Numbered from the stretch's first letter, positions 41,867 to 50,394 are shown. The stretch: DNA of 64,000 bases from Methylosinus sp. PW1 (GCF_000745215.1 NZ_JQNK01000008.1:372001-436000); one strand, 5' to 3'. Numbers and translations are program-made. The notes: a model not told the origin generated them from the letters alone.

Positions 41867-42001
41867 GAGTATTTCCGTTCGTTCGGAGGCCGCTCCGGCA
41901 GCGCGCTCTGCTCGAATTGCCGCGGCGTTCTAGACGGCGGCGTCGGAAGTCTAATGATTCCGGCGGAACGCGAGCGGATCCGAGCAGTCGTCGATACGCA
42001 G

Positions 42002-45000
42002 TCACCTGGGCGTCATTACGGCGGCGAAATCATGGATCATGAGCGTCGCGACCATGCCCGGTCGCAACAACAGATCGGGATTGAACGCCTTTATGACGAC
42101 CTGATACGTCGAAGCGTGGTCGGTATCCGGGGTCGAACGTGAAACTCGCTCGATGATTCCCGAGAATGCGCGCCCCGGCAGAGACACGACGCTGAAAGTG
42201 ACCCGACTGCCGATCTTCGGTTGCCGTAGCTCGCTCGAATGTATCGTGACGACGATCTCGACGACGCTGAGATCGGTCGCGATCGTGAACAGTTGCGCAG
42301 GCTTATCTCGCGCTTCGATCGTGACGCCCGCTTTCGCCTCGCGCGCGATCACCGTCCCGTCGACTGTCACAGCCACGGCAGTCTGCGCCAAACGCTCTTC
42401 CGCTTCGCTCAACCGAGCTCGGCGCAGAGCGCGCGAGGCTTCTTCCTGATCCGCTCGCGCTCGCGCGCGGGAAAGAGCGACCTCGGATCGGGCGAGCGTC
42501 TTTTTCGACAAGGCTCCATGATCCGCCTCGGCTCGTTGGCGCTCGAGCCGCTTTTCTATCCGGGCGAGGGCGGCTCTGGTTGTTTCGCGGCGGGCGTCGG
42601 CGAGAGCGAGATCGGCTTTTGCTTGCTCGACGGCGGCGCGGTAAGGCTGCGGATCGATCTCGGCGCAAACCTGGCCTGCCGTCACCTTTGTCCCGACGTC
42701 ACAATAAACTGCTCGAATGGTCCCCGATAGGCGTGTGGAGATCGGCGTGGCGTTCGTCGCCTCGATGACGCCTGTGGCCGTCACCCCATCTCGCGGCGCA
42801 TTGCGCTCCCATCGGAAGTAGAGCCATCCGCCTCCCAGGAGGATTGCGAGAGCCGCCAGCGTCGCGAAAGCAGTTCGTCCAACGGCCCTTGCGCGAGACG
42901 CCGAACCTATGGCGCGATCAAAAGCGGCAGCCGCTTCGGATTTGCGCGTCTGCGGCTTTCGTAGTGATCCGCTTCCGCCGAGTTCCGACGCGGCCTGCTC
43001 ATAGACGTCCTCCTCCTGCGCATTATGGACTCGAACGAGAGTCTCGATCGCTTCGATGATCCGCTGCGCGTCGCGGATCAGATATTTGTCGGGCTCGTGC
43101 GAGCGCAGTCCCTCGGCGAGGCGCGCCAGCAGCCTCGCCTGATGGCGGATCTCTCGATGCGCCCGGCTCATGGCGCCGAGCCCTTGCCCGCTCGGAAGAT
43201 AATGCGAGATGCGTGGATAAATGTCGCTCTCGTCGTCGCGCTCGTGCACCAATATGACGTCGGCGACCAGACGATCGGCTTCGTCTATATATTCGGATGC
43301 GCGTCGCGGTGAGGCCGCGTCCAACGCATCGGCGATCTGCCGCAGGCGATCGAGGCTCTGCTCGATCTTCTCGTGATCTTCGCGCAACGCCCGCGTCGCC
43401 GTCTCCGGCAGAGGACGCCGAAGGAAGGTCGAGCCGCCGCCGAGCGCGCGCAGAGCGTTGAGGATGACGGCGATGTCGATCGCCTCTTGTATCAGCGCGC
43501 CGCCCACCGGGCCGATCCAGCCGAAGGCCGCCGCTCCCATCGTCGCGAAGGACAGAGTCATTCCGGCGATGATGCTCTGCAGCGCGATGAGGCGGGTTCG
43601 GCGCGCGATCGCCACCGCCTCCGAGACGCGGTCCAGCCGATCGACGAGAATGACGACATCCGCAGCCTCGGATGACGCGCTCGCGCCGCGCGCGCCCATG
43701 GCGACGCCGACATCCGCTGCGGCGAGGGCAGGGGCGTCATTGATTCCGTCGCCGATCATCAGCGTCGGATGCAGGCGTCGCTCGATCGCGACGGCGTCGA
43801 CCTTGTCGGACGGGATTCGGTCGGCGAGGACCGCGTCGAGATCGAGCGCCGCGCCGATCGTTTCGGCGGCGTCGGCGCGATCGCCTGTGACCATGACGAT
43901 TCGACCGACGCCCGCATCGCGCAGCGCTTGAATCGCGCGCGGCGTTTCGCGCCGGAGCTCGTCGGCGAGAAGGAGGACGGCGATGAGGCGCCCGTTCGAC
44001 GAGACGAAGACGGTGAGCGCGGAGCGCCAGGAGGCGCGGCGGGCGGCGCGGGCGGCCCAATCCTCGAGCTCTTCGTCGCCTTGAACGAATTGCAGCGCGC
44101 CGACACGGATGTCGCGCCCGTCGACCTTTCCCTCGATCCCGGTTCCGAACGTCTCGCGGACTTCGGTGGGAATGTGCAGTGAGAGGCCTCTCTCCGACGC
44201 CGCGGCGACGATGGCGGCGGCGACGACATGATGGGACGCCTGCTCGAGCGATGCGGCGAGCCGCAAGGCTTCGTTTGCGTCATGGTCCGGCCCCGTTTCT
44301 ATCGCGACGAGGCGCGCGCCGCCGACCGTGAGCGTGCCGGTCTTGTCGAACATCACCGTATGCGTTCGCGCGAGCGCCTCCAGCGGTCCGCCGCCTTTGA
44401 TCAGGACGCCGCGTCGCGCGGCCCGCGAGGCGCCTGCGACGAAAGCCGCCGGCGCCGCGAGAATCAAAGGACAGGGCGTGGCGGCCACCAGCACCGCCAA
44501 GCCGCGAATAGGATCCTGCGAAAGCGCCCAGGCGGCTCCCGCCGCCAGCAGGGCCACGGGCAAGAACAGCAGCGCATAGCGATCCGCCATTCTGATGAAT
44601 GGAGCTTTCGCTGTCTGCGCGGCGGTCGCGAGCTCGACGATCCCGGCATAGGCGCTGTCGCCCGGCGCGGCGGTCGCCTCCATCTCGAATGTCTCGCCGG
44701 CGTTGACCGTCCCGCTCGAGGCCGCTTCTCCATTGCGTCTCACGACCGGAAGCGGCTCGCCTGTCACCGCCGACTCGTCGAGCAGCGCATTCGCTCCGAC
44801 GATCCGGCCATCCGTCGGCACCACCTCGCCGGCTCGGACCAGAAGGCGATCCCCGACTGCGACATTCTCGATCGGGACGTCCTCGATCCTGTCGTCGATC
44901 CGGCGATGAGCGATGCGCGGCGCGCGATCGATCAGCGCTTTCAGGTCGCGTTCGGCGCGACCGACAGCCAGATCTTCGATGACGCTGCCGCCGGCGTACA

Positions 45001-45277
45001 TCACAGCGACGATCACCGCCGCCAGAGCTTCGCCGAGCGCCAGCGCCGCCGACATGGAGAGAAGCGCGATCACGTCGACGCCGGCTCGCCCGGCGAGCAA
45101 ATCACGGGCGATCGAGACAGCGAGGCTCGCGGCGACCGGAACCGTTCCCGCCGCCCAAATCCATCTGGCCAGATCCGGGCGACCGAAAAAGGCGGCGCAA
45201 AGCCCCGCCGCGAGAGCGGCGGAGGCGAGCAGGATCAGCATCCGGCGCCAGATTCGTCCTTTTGCCGTCGGACTCAT
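42002..45277 (-). CDS. Triple fusion: P1B-5-type metal ATPase, hemerythrin domain, membrane-fusion adaptor
   Basis: A continuous frame of 1091 residues. Residues 1-615: P1B ATPase with actuator loop LDESAVTGEPLP, the membrane metal site ATPCPLIL (TPCP, 267-270), phosphorylation site DKTGT (311-315), and hinge MVTGD and GDGINDAPAL; no N-terminal metal-binding domain. TPCP is the mark of the P1B-5 group, members of which move Ni/Fe and often end in a hemerythrin domain. Residues 628-760: such a domain, with REDHEKI (His635), LVHERDDE (His678), AHREIRH (His707, His712) and VRVHNAQEED (His751). Residues 800-1091: a membrane helix (805-821), then an HlyD/MacA-like adaptor with lipoyl halves (ISTRLSGTIRAVYCDVGTKV; VTVDGTVIAREAKAG), an Arg/Ala-rich hairpin (875-960) and a barrel ending LLLRPGMVATLMIHD. 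This third module is not part of any P-type ATPase I know. Upstream are EamA and NRAMP genes; a cytosolic hemerythrin and periplasmic adaptor fit the predicted topology. Confidence 0.9.
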   Translation of the reverse strand: MSPTAKGRIWRRMLILLASAALAAGLCAAFFGRPDLARWIWAAGTVPVAASLAVSIARDLLAGRAGVDVIALLSMSAALALGEALAAVIVAVMYAGGSVIEDLAVGRAERDLKALIDRAPRIAHRRIDDRIEDVPIENVAVGDRLLVRAGEVVPTDGRIVGANALLDESAVTGEPLPVVRRNGEAASSGTVNAGETFEMEATAAPGDSAYAGIVELATAAQTAKAPFIRMADRYALLFLPVALLAAGAAWALSQDPIRGLAVLVAATPCPLILAAPAAFVAGASRAARRGVLIKGGGPLEALARTHTVMFDKTGTLTVGGARLVAIETGPDHDANEALRLAASLEQASHHVVAAAIVAAASERGLSLHIPTEVRETFGTGIEGKVDGRDIRVGALQFVQGDEELEDWAARAARRASWRSALTVFVSSNGRLIAVLLLADELRRETPRAIQALRDAGVGRIVMVTGDRADAAETIGAALDLDAVLADRIPSDKVDAVAIERRLHPTLMIGDGINDAPALAAADVGVAMGARGASASSEAADVVILVDRLDRVSEAVAIARRTRLIALQSIIAGMTLSFATMGAAAFGWIGPVGGALIQEAIDIAVILNALRALGGGSTFLRRPLPETATRALREDHEKIEQSLDRLRQIADALDAASPRRASEYIDEADRLVADVILVHERDDESDIYPRISHYLPSGQGLGAMSRAHREIRHQARLLARLAEGLRSHEPDKYLIRDAQRIIEAIETLVRVHNAQEEDVYEQAASELGGSGSLRKPQTRKSEAAAAFDRAIGSASRARAVGRTAFATLAALAILLGGGWLYFRWERNAPRDGVTATGVIEATNATPISTRLSGTIRAVYCDVGTKVTAGQVCAEIDPQPYRAAVEQAKADLALADARRETTRAALARIEKRLERQRAEADHGALSKKTLARSEVALSRARARADQEEASRALRRARLSEAEERLAQTAVAVTVDGTVIAREAKAGVTIEARDKPAQLFTIATDLSVVEIVVTIHSSELRQPKIGSRVTFSVVSLPGRAFSGIIERVSRSTPDTDHASTYQVVIKAFNPDLLLRPGMVATLMIHDFAAVMTPR

Positions 45278-45337
45278 CCTCGTTCCGCTCTCGACGCTAT
45301 CGACGCGCGAGAAGAGGCGACGAGGTTCGGTCTTCGG

Positions 45338-46408
45338 TCAATGATCGTGTCGGTGATGCGTGTCGGGCATATGAGGATGCGCGTGCAGCAGCGGCTCGTG
45401 CGCGTGCCAATGTATGTGCGGCTGGCCGTTCTCATGATCGGAGTGGTCTCCGTGCCGGTGATGTTCGTCATGAACATGCGAATGCGAATGTTCGACGGCT
45501 TCGTGCGAATGCTCGTGCTCGTGGCTTTCGGTAAGATGCAGCCATACGCCCGCGCCCATCAGCGCCGCTCCGGCGGCGAGTTCCATCGTCAAGGGCTCGC
45601 CGAGCGCCACGACGGAGACCGCGGCGCCGAGAAAGGGAGCCGTAGAGAAATAGGCGCCCGTGCGCGCCGCGCCGAGATGGCGGAGGGCCAGCACGAACAG
45701 CCCCAGGCTGAGGCCATAGCCGAGGAAGCCGACGACGCTCGCCGCGCCGATCAGCGGGATGGAGGGTAGAGAAGCGCCGGCGAATAGTCCGATCCCGAGA
45801 TTGACCGCGCCGGCGACCATTCCCTTGATCTCGACGATTTGCAGCGGATCGGAGAGCGAGACACGACGTGTGAGGTTGTTGTCGACGGCCCAGGCGAGGC
45901 AGGCCGCAGCGATCGCGACAGGCCCGAGCGCGCCGGAGAGGCTAGGCGCTCCCGACCAGGCGAGGCAGAGCGATCCAGCGACGATGAGGGCCATGCCGAG
46001 GGCGATGCGCCGATCGAAAGGCTCGCGAAACACGAACCATGCTATGGCCGCGGTGAAGACGCCCTCGAGCGTGAGCAGCAATGAGGCCGTCGCGGCTTCC
46101 GCATGCGCGAGGCCGAACATCAGCAGCAATGGGCCGGCGACGCCGCCCGCCAGCGTCGCCGCTCCCATCCACGGCCAATCCGATCCAGTAAGCGTCGCCT
46201 CTTCTGCGCGGATGGCGAAGCCGAGTCGATAGGGGAGACGGCGCAGCAGGGCGACTCCGACGCCGGCGCCGCAATAGAGCAGGCCGGCGAGGATGCGCTG
46301 ATCTATGTCCGCGAGGAGCAGCTTGGCGGCTGGCGTCGAGATCCCGAACAGAGCCGCCGAGAGCAGCGCATAGGATATGGCTTTCGATTTCATGTTCGGC
46401 GCAGACAT
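45338..46408 (-). CDS. EamA/DMT-family permease with histidine-rich tail
   Basis: A 356-residue carrier with ten hydrophobic segments and the two-EamA-domain layout (SAALFGISTPAAKLLL; FVFREPFDRRIALGMALIVAG; AYFSTAPFLGAAVSVVALGEPLT). The last 66 residues hold about 25 histidines in HEHEHSH, HSHSHVHDEHHRHG and HAHPHMPDTHHRH runs, typical of metal-binding tails on Ni/Co/Zn transporters. Its ATG directly follows the NRAMP stop (TGAATG), so the two are co-translated; the ATPase fusion starts 60 bp later. Substrate is probably a divalent metal or a metal ligand. Confidence 0.85.
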   Translation of the reverse strand: MSAPNMKSKAISYALLSAALFGISTPAAKLLLADIDQRILAGLLYCGAGVGVALLRRLPYRLGFAIRAEEATLTGSDWPWMGAATLAGGVAGPLLLMFGLAHAEAATASLLLTLEGVFTAAIAWFVFREPFDRRIALGMALIVAGSLCLAWSGAPSLSGALGPVAIAAACLAWAVDNNLTRRVSLSDPLQIVEIKGMVAGAVNLGIGLFAGASLPSIPLIGAASVVGFLGYGLSLGLFVLALRHLGAARTGAYFSTAPFLGAAVSVVALGEPLTMELAAGAALMGAGVWLHLTESHEHEHSHEAVEHSHSHVHDEHHRHGDHSDHENGQPHIHWHAHEPLLHAHPHMPDTHHRHDH

Positions 46409-48052
46409 TCAGTGTGTGACAGCGAGCGTGACGATGCGCGCCAGGACGAGCCCTCCGGCGAGCAGAAGATAGCAGCGTAGCACGCTCATCCATATGCGAC
46501 TCGACATCGAGAGCTTCGCCGGCGGCAGCGCATGCAGCGGCGGCATGCGCCAGCTATCGCGGGCGTGACGGCCGATCGCGCCATGCGCTTTCGATCGCCG
46601 TCCCGTGCGGAGACTGCCCGTCCCGAGAGCGATCGCCGCCGCCAGAGCCGAGCCGCCGACGAGGATAGAGGAAATGACGGTCTCGCTCGTCTGTTCCGGG
46701 AACAAGACGGAAGCGGTCAATATGATCGACAGCATCACGAGAACCGCGACGATCGCGCCGGTGAAGAGATTCATGCCCCAGCCATTGACCCAGGGGCCGA
46801 GGACCGCCTCGTCATTGCAGAGAAGCAGCAGAAACACGGTCGCGCTCGGCAGCAGGACGCCGGCGAGCGTCTGCACGGCGTTGGTCAGCAGGCCGAGCGG
46901 CGCGCCGGGGGTCAGCACGAGCCCCGCCGAAACGACGATGAGCGCGAAATAAACGCCGTAGAAGCCCTTGGCGTCGGACGGCTTGCGATGCAGCGAATGC
47001 TTCAGCGACAACACATCGCCGAGCGCATAGGCCGTGGACAGCGACACAGCCGCGGCGCCGATGACGCTCGCGTCGATCAGCGCCAGAGCGAATAATATGC
47101 CCGGCAGGCGCCCGGCGTATCGCCCCAAGCCTTCCGCCACGCCGCCGGCGTCGGTGAAGCTTCCAGCTTCCGGACGTCCGGCGAAGGCCGCCGCCGTGAA
47201 GGCCATCATCGCCGCCGCGCCGATGACGACGAGCGCTATGCCGAGCCAGAGGTCGACGCGCTCATAACGAATGAAGCGCGGCGTGATGCGCTTGTCGATG
47301 ACATAGCTCTGCTGGAAGAAGAGCTGCCAGGGCGCGATGGTGGTGCCGACGATCGCTATGACCAGCAGCATCACTTCGCTGAGCTTGCCGTCCTTCGGAA
47401 GCTGCACAAGGAACATGTCGCGGGCGACCTCCGCCATCGGCGGGTGAATCATCACGAAGATCGGAATGAGAACGAGGCTGCCTGCGCAGAGCATCAGAGC
47501 GAAGCGCTCGAAGCGCCGGAAGTCGCCCGTGCCGACCGCCGCCATGATGATGACGGCCGACAGCGCCACGCCGAGCTCCCGCGAGACGCCGAGATAGGAG
47601 AACGCGAGGGATATGCCGATGAATTCGGTGACGATGGTCAGCGCATTGAGCAGGAAGAGATCGATGACGCTGAAGGCGCCCCAGAATTTTCCGAAGCGCT
47701 CGACGATGAGCCTTGCGTGTCCGACGCCGGTGACGGCGCCGAGGCGCAACACCATCTCCTGATTGACGTAGAGAACCGGAACGAGCAGCAGCAGCGTCCA
47801 CAGCAGGCTCGTGCCATAGTTCTGGCCCGCCTGAGTGTAAGTTCCGAAGGCGCCCGCGTCATTGTCGCCCACCATGACGATGAGGCCGGGACCGAGAATG
47901 GCGAAAAGCGTCTGGAGGCGGCGTTTGAAGCCGATGCGCGGGCCGTGATCGGCGTGATGGATCGTGCCCAGTGCGCCGCGAATATAGCCGATATGGGCCT
48001 CGTCGAGAACGGCGCTCTTTGTGGCTTCGGTCGGGTTGAAATGCCGCGTCAT
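46409..48052 (-). CDS. NRAMP-family transporter with non-canonical metal site
   Basis: A 547-residue inner-membrane protein with eleven or twelve helices and clear NRAMP layout (LFAILGPGLIVMV; LLLVPVLYVNQEMVLRLGAVTG; TNAVQTLAGVLLPSATVFLLLLCND). The helix-1 ligand motif DPGN of Mn/Fe NRAMPs reads DNDAG (63-67) here, and the helix-6 motif around MPH reads IAPWQLFF (239-246). So the classical Asp, Asn and Met ligands are partly replaced and the substrate cannot be assumed to be Mn or Fe. First large gene of the cluster; an 8-bp hairpin abuts its start codon. Confidence 0.88.
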   Translation of the reverse strand: MTRHFNPTEATKSAVLDEAHIGYIRGALGTIHHADHGPRIGFKRRLQTLFAILGPGLIVMVGDNDAGAFGTYTQAGQNYGTSLLWTLLLLVPVLYVNQEMVLRLGAVTGVGHARLIVERFGKFWGAFSVIDLFLLNALTIVTEFIGISLAFSYLGVSRELGVALSAVIIMAAVGTGDFRRFERFALMLCAGSLVLIPIFVMIHPPMAEVARDMFLVQLPKDGKLSEVMLLVIAIVGTTIAPWQLFFQQSYVIDKRITPRFIRYERVDLWLGIALVVIGAAAMMAFTAAAFAGRPEAGSFTDAGGVAEGLGRYAGRLPGILFALALIDASVIGAAAVSLSTAYALGDVLSLKHSLHRKPSDAKGFYGVYFALIVVSAGLVLTPGAPLGLLTNAVQTLAGVLLPSATVFLLLLCNDEAVLGPWVNGWGMNLFTGAIVAVLVMLSIILTASVLFPEQTSETVISSILVGGSALAAAIALGTGSLRTGRRSKAHGAIGRHARDSWRMPPLHALPPAKLSMSSRIWMSVLRCYLLLAGGLVLARIVTLAVTH

Positions 48053-48083
48053 GGCTCGCCTTTTCTCCGGCGGAGGGCGAGCC
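48053..48083 (-). promoter_or_regulatory. Hairpin enclosing the NRAMP ribosome-binding site
   Basis: On the minus strand GGCTCGCC (48083-48076) and GGCGAGCC (48060-48053) form a perfect 8-bp stem. The 15-nt loop contains CCGGAG, the only Shine-Dalgarno-like sequence, and the stem ends at the base before ATG (48052). This could limit translation of the NRAMP gene unless the upstream region is being translated or refolded. Confidence 0.5.
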
Positions 48084-48227
48084 TTCCCGAAAGCTCACGC
48101 CCTCTGGACCGCTCGCGCTCTCGCGCCCGGGCAAATTCGGATCGGAATGGATTTCGAAGCGCCCGCCGGGTCGAGCTCGCGCTCGCCGGCGGGCCTGGTT
48201 GGGCCGGGGTTCAATCGCTCTCTCCAG

Positions 48228-48464
48228 TCAAGCGGCGAGCCGTGAAGGGGGTGGCTCGCCATTGTCCTGCGCGAGGCGAGTATCGGCCTCCGCCTCGTCG
48301 GTCCATACGCACAGAAGCCGCCCCGAGGCGGCGTCGAGCCTCCAGACGCAATGAGGCGCGCGGCGCGCCTGGCGGCGAAACGCGACGATCCGCGCCTCGG
48401 CGCGGAAAGAATCCGCGCTCCGAGCGAACGGACGCGCGCATGCGATTGCGGTGAGCTTGTTCAT
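48228..48464 (-). CDS. Small conserved-looking protein before the NRAMP gene
   Basis: A 78-residue protein: MNKLTAIACARPFARSADSF, RRQARRAPHCVWRLDAASGR, LLCVWTDEAEADTRL. The alternating CVWRLDAASGRLLCVW core looks like a short beta hairpin. AAGGAG is seven bases before ATG 48464, which decides this frame over an overlapping one starting at 48471. Function unknown. It lies between a long structured leader and the NRAMP gene (175 bp), on the same strand. Confidence 0.55.
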   Translation of the reverse strand: MNKLTAIACARPFARSADSFRAEARIVAFRRQARRAPHCVWRLDAASGRLLCVWTDEAEADTRLAQDNGEPPPSRLAA

Positions 48465-48480
48465 CGCTCATCTCCTTTTT

Positions 48481-48645
48481 GGCCGTTGTGATCCACGGCC
48501 CGGAGCATGAGCGGCAGGCGGGAGCCTCTAGGCCCTCGCGACGCCTCTCACGCGGTCTCCGAGACCGCGGATGGTTTCGATGTCGAGTGGCGTCGCGAGC
48601 GCAGACGAGGCTGCGGGCGCGGCGCCGAAGCGGCTACTGCCCATG
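48481..48645 (-). promoter_or_regulatory. Candidate structured RNA leader of the metal-transport operon
   Basis: On the minus strand, in 5' to 3' order: CATG-G-GCAG (48645-48637) that can pair with CTGC...CATG (48517-48506); an 11-bp perfect arm CTCGCGACGCC (48599-48589) pairing with GGCGTCGCGAG (48545-48535); inside it a 9-bp perfect hairpin CGCGGTCTC/GAGACCGCG with one central base (48551-48569); then a 6-bp hairpin GGCCGT/ACGGCC (48500-48481) just before the Shine-Dalgarno of the 48464 gene. The start reads GGGCAGTAGCCGC followed by a small GCCG/CGGC hairpin, one base off the GGGGAGUAGC element of yybP-ykoY manganese riboswitches as I recall it; the 3' part of that riboswitch is not recognisable. 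The rest of the 48465-48989 interval holds no supported gene. Confidence 0.5.
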
Positions 48646-48702
48646 TTTCTTTCTTGGGTTGTCGGAGTCGACGGTAGGGGCGAAGCCCGGCCATCCGAGG
48701 GC

Positions 48703-48731
48703 GATATCGGTCCCGAAGCTGTGGTTGTCAA
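48703..48731 (-). promoter_or_regulatory. Predicted promoter of the metal-transport operon
   Basis: Minus strand: perfect -35 TTGACA (48731-48726), 17-bp spacer, -10 GATATC (48708-48703). Transcription would start near 48695, giving a leader of about 230 nt that contains the folded region at 48481-48645 before the first start codon at 48464. Confidence 0.55.
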
Positions 48732-48989
48732 GCACAAATCGCAGGATAGGCGATAGCGATTACCAATCGATGAAGCGGGAAGCCCGAAGGAGTGCGCGCC
48801 GATGCCGCTCTCTGGAAACGCTCCTGTTCACTCGCCGGATAAGGTCACGTCGACAAGCGGAGATCGATCCGCTAAGCCGATACGGCCGAGCGTTTCCAAA
48901 CGGCGAAATTACTTCGAGCGGATTGGCGGGGTCGAGCGACACGATCATACATAAATGCGAAGCTGCTCGATCTCATTTTCACGAGCCCT

Positions 48990-49577
48990 GTGGTCGCATG
49001 GTTCTCCCTCGGCATTTATGGCTCGTCCCAGATGATGGGCGCGTCCGAGGGACTGATCGTGAACTTCTCGCTCGCGGCCAATATCGTGCTTCTTGGTCTC
49101 ATAATATGCGGGATCTTTCTGCGGCCTCCGTCTCTGCGGACCGCGAAAGGCGTTCTGCCGAAATTGGCCGGCGCGGCGGGCTTTCTCTTGCCGAGCTTCA
49201 TAGTCGCCGTCCCGCCGGTCGATTTGTCACCTTCGACGAAGGTTGCTTCGGTCGGCTTGGTTCTCCTCGGAACGCTCGTTTCGATCGCGGCGACCATTTG
49301 GCTCGGCCGCAGCTTCAGCATTCTTCCGCAAGCTCGCGCTCTGGTGACGGAAGGACCGTATAGATTCGTGCGTCATCCGCTCTACACGGGAAAACTATTG
49401 GCTCTGATCGGCATCATGTTTCGATATCAGCAGCCGTGGGCGCTGTGCTTGACGCTGCTATCGATCGCCATGCAATTGCCGCGCATGAATTTTGAAGAAC
49501 GCGTGCTCGAAGAAGCATTCCCATCATACCAGGAGTATGCGGGTCGCACCGCGAGGCTGATCCCCGGCGTTTACTAA
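48990..49577 (+). CDS. Isoprenylcysteine carboxyl methyltransferase-like membrane protein
   Basis: A 195-residue membrane protein with four or five hydrophobic segments. The C-terminal half carries the ICMT/PEMT signature: LGRSFSILPQARALVTEGPYRFVRHPLYTGKLLALIG, then MNFEERVLEEAFPSYQEYAGRTARLIPGVY. This family methylates small or lipid-linked substrates; bacterial substrates are mostly unknown. GTG 48990 is the first usable start; the coding character seems to reach up to an ATA at 48951 (INAKLLDLIFTSPV), so the native start may be mutated or non-standard. Confidence 0.75.
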   Translation: MVAWFSLGIYGSSQMMGASEGLIVNFSLAANIVLLGLIICGIFLRPPSLRTAKGVLPKLAGAAGFLLPSFIVAVPPVDLSPSTKVASVGLVLLGTLVSIAATIWLGRSFSILPQARALVTEGPYRFVRHPLYTGKLLALIGIMFRYQQPWALCLTLLSIAMQLPRMNFEERVLEEAFPSYQEYAGRTARLIPGVY

Positions 49578-49698
49578 CCTTTCGCTCACGATCGAGAGCG
49601 GGAGACAAGCGTTGCCGCCATTGCCGAGAAGAGAGATCGACGCGGTAAGGTCCGGGGACGATGTCGGCGGCCGAACCAGGAGAGATCATCGTCTCTCG

Positions 49699-50394
49699 TT
49701 ACCCGAATGCGCGAGCCAGCCCGAAGGCCGCCGAGGCTGCAAGTCCTCCCACTGCGAGTGTCTGAATTGCAGCGCGCACTCGATCGACGCCGGTGAAATG
49801 CCCTTTTGCCGCGCCGAACGCCAGCAACGCCACGCCAGTGGCGAGAACGGACCTCAAAAGCGCGGTGTCGACGCTGTCGGTGGTCATGTAGGGAATGAGT
49901 GGCGTGAGGCCGCCGACAACATAGGCGAAGCCGATGGTCAGCGCGCTCGCCAGCGCACGTCGCGGATCCGGCTTCTCCAGCCCGAGCTCGAAGCGCATCA
50001 TGAAATCGATCCACCGTTCCTTGTCGGCCGATATGGCGGCGACAAGCGATTTCAGCGGATCGCCGGTGAGGCCGTAACCTTCGAGAAGCTGCTCGATCTC
50101 GTGAATTTCATGGTCGCGCATGAGGTCGATCTCTCGACCTTCCCGCGCCGCCTCGGACGCGTAGTGTTGAGCATCGGTCCGCGCGGCGAGAAAGCCTCCG
50201 AGACCCATTGCGATGGCCCCTGCGGCGATTTCGGCGAGGCCGGCGGTCACGATCACGTCGGTGCTCGCGACTGCGGCCGACAGGCCTGCGGCGAGAGCGA
50301 AAGGCACCGTCAAGCCGTCGGACATGCCGATCACGACGTCGCGAACCATTTCTGTGGCGGTGAAGTGCTTTTCAACATGGGGCGTTATAGGCAT
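49699..50394 (-). CDS. VIT1/CCC1-family iron/manganese transporter
   Basis: A 231-residue membrane protein. VIT family signatures: RDVVIGMSDGLTVPFALAAGLS, GLAEIAAGAIAMGLGGFLAARTDAQHY, then a cytosolic metal-binding segment (DLMRDHEIHEIEQLLEGYGL, AAISADKERWIDFMM) and two to three further helices (FAYVVGGLTPLIPYM). VIT proteins export or sequester Fe(II) and Mn(II). ATG 50394 was chosen because it begins PITPHVEKHFTATEMVRDVV, the usual lead. It stands alone, on the strand of the NRAMP/ATPase cluster. Confidence 0.9.
   Translation of the reverse strand: MPITPHVEKHFTATEMVRDVVIGMSDGLTVPFALAAGLSAAVASTDVIVTAGLAEIAAGAIAMGLGGFLAARTDAQHYASEAAREGREIDLMRDHEIHEIEQLLEGYGLTGDPLKSLVAAISADKERWIDFMMRFELGLEKPDPRRALASALTIGFAYVVGGLTPLIPYMTTDSVDTALLRSVLATGVALLAFGAAKGHFTGVDRVRAAIQTLAVGGLAASAAFGLARAFG

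Noticed and set aside
48481-48700. Firm assignment of the leader as a yybP-ykoY riboswitch
   Set aside because: Only the 5' motif resembles it; the conserved 3' loop could not be found, so it is kept as an unassigned structured leader.
48479-49363. An open frame crossing the leader region and the methyltransferase-like gene
   Set aside because: Arg/Ser-rich translation without domain; the ICMT-like frame inside it has clear family motifs.
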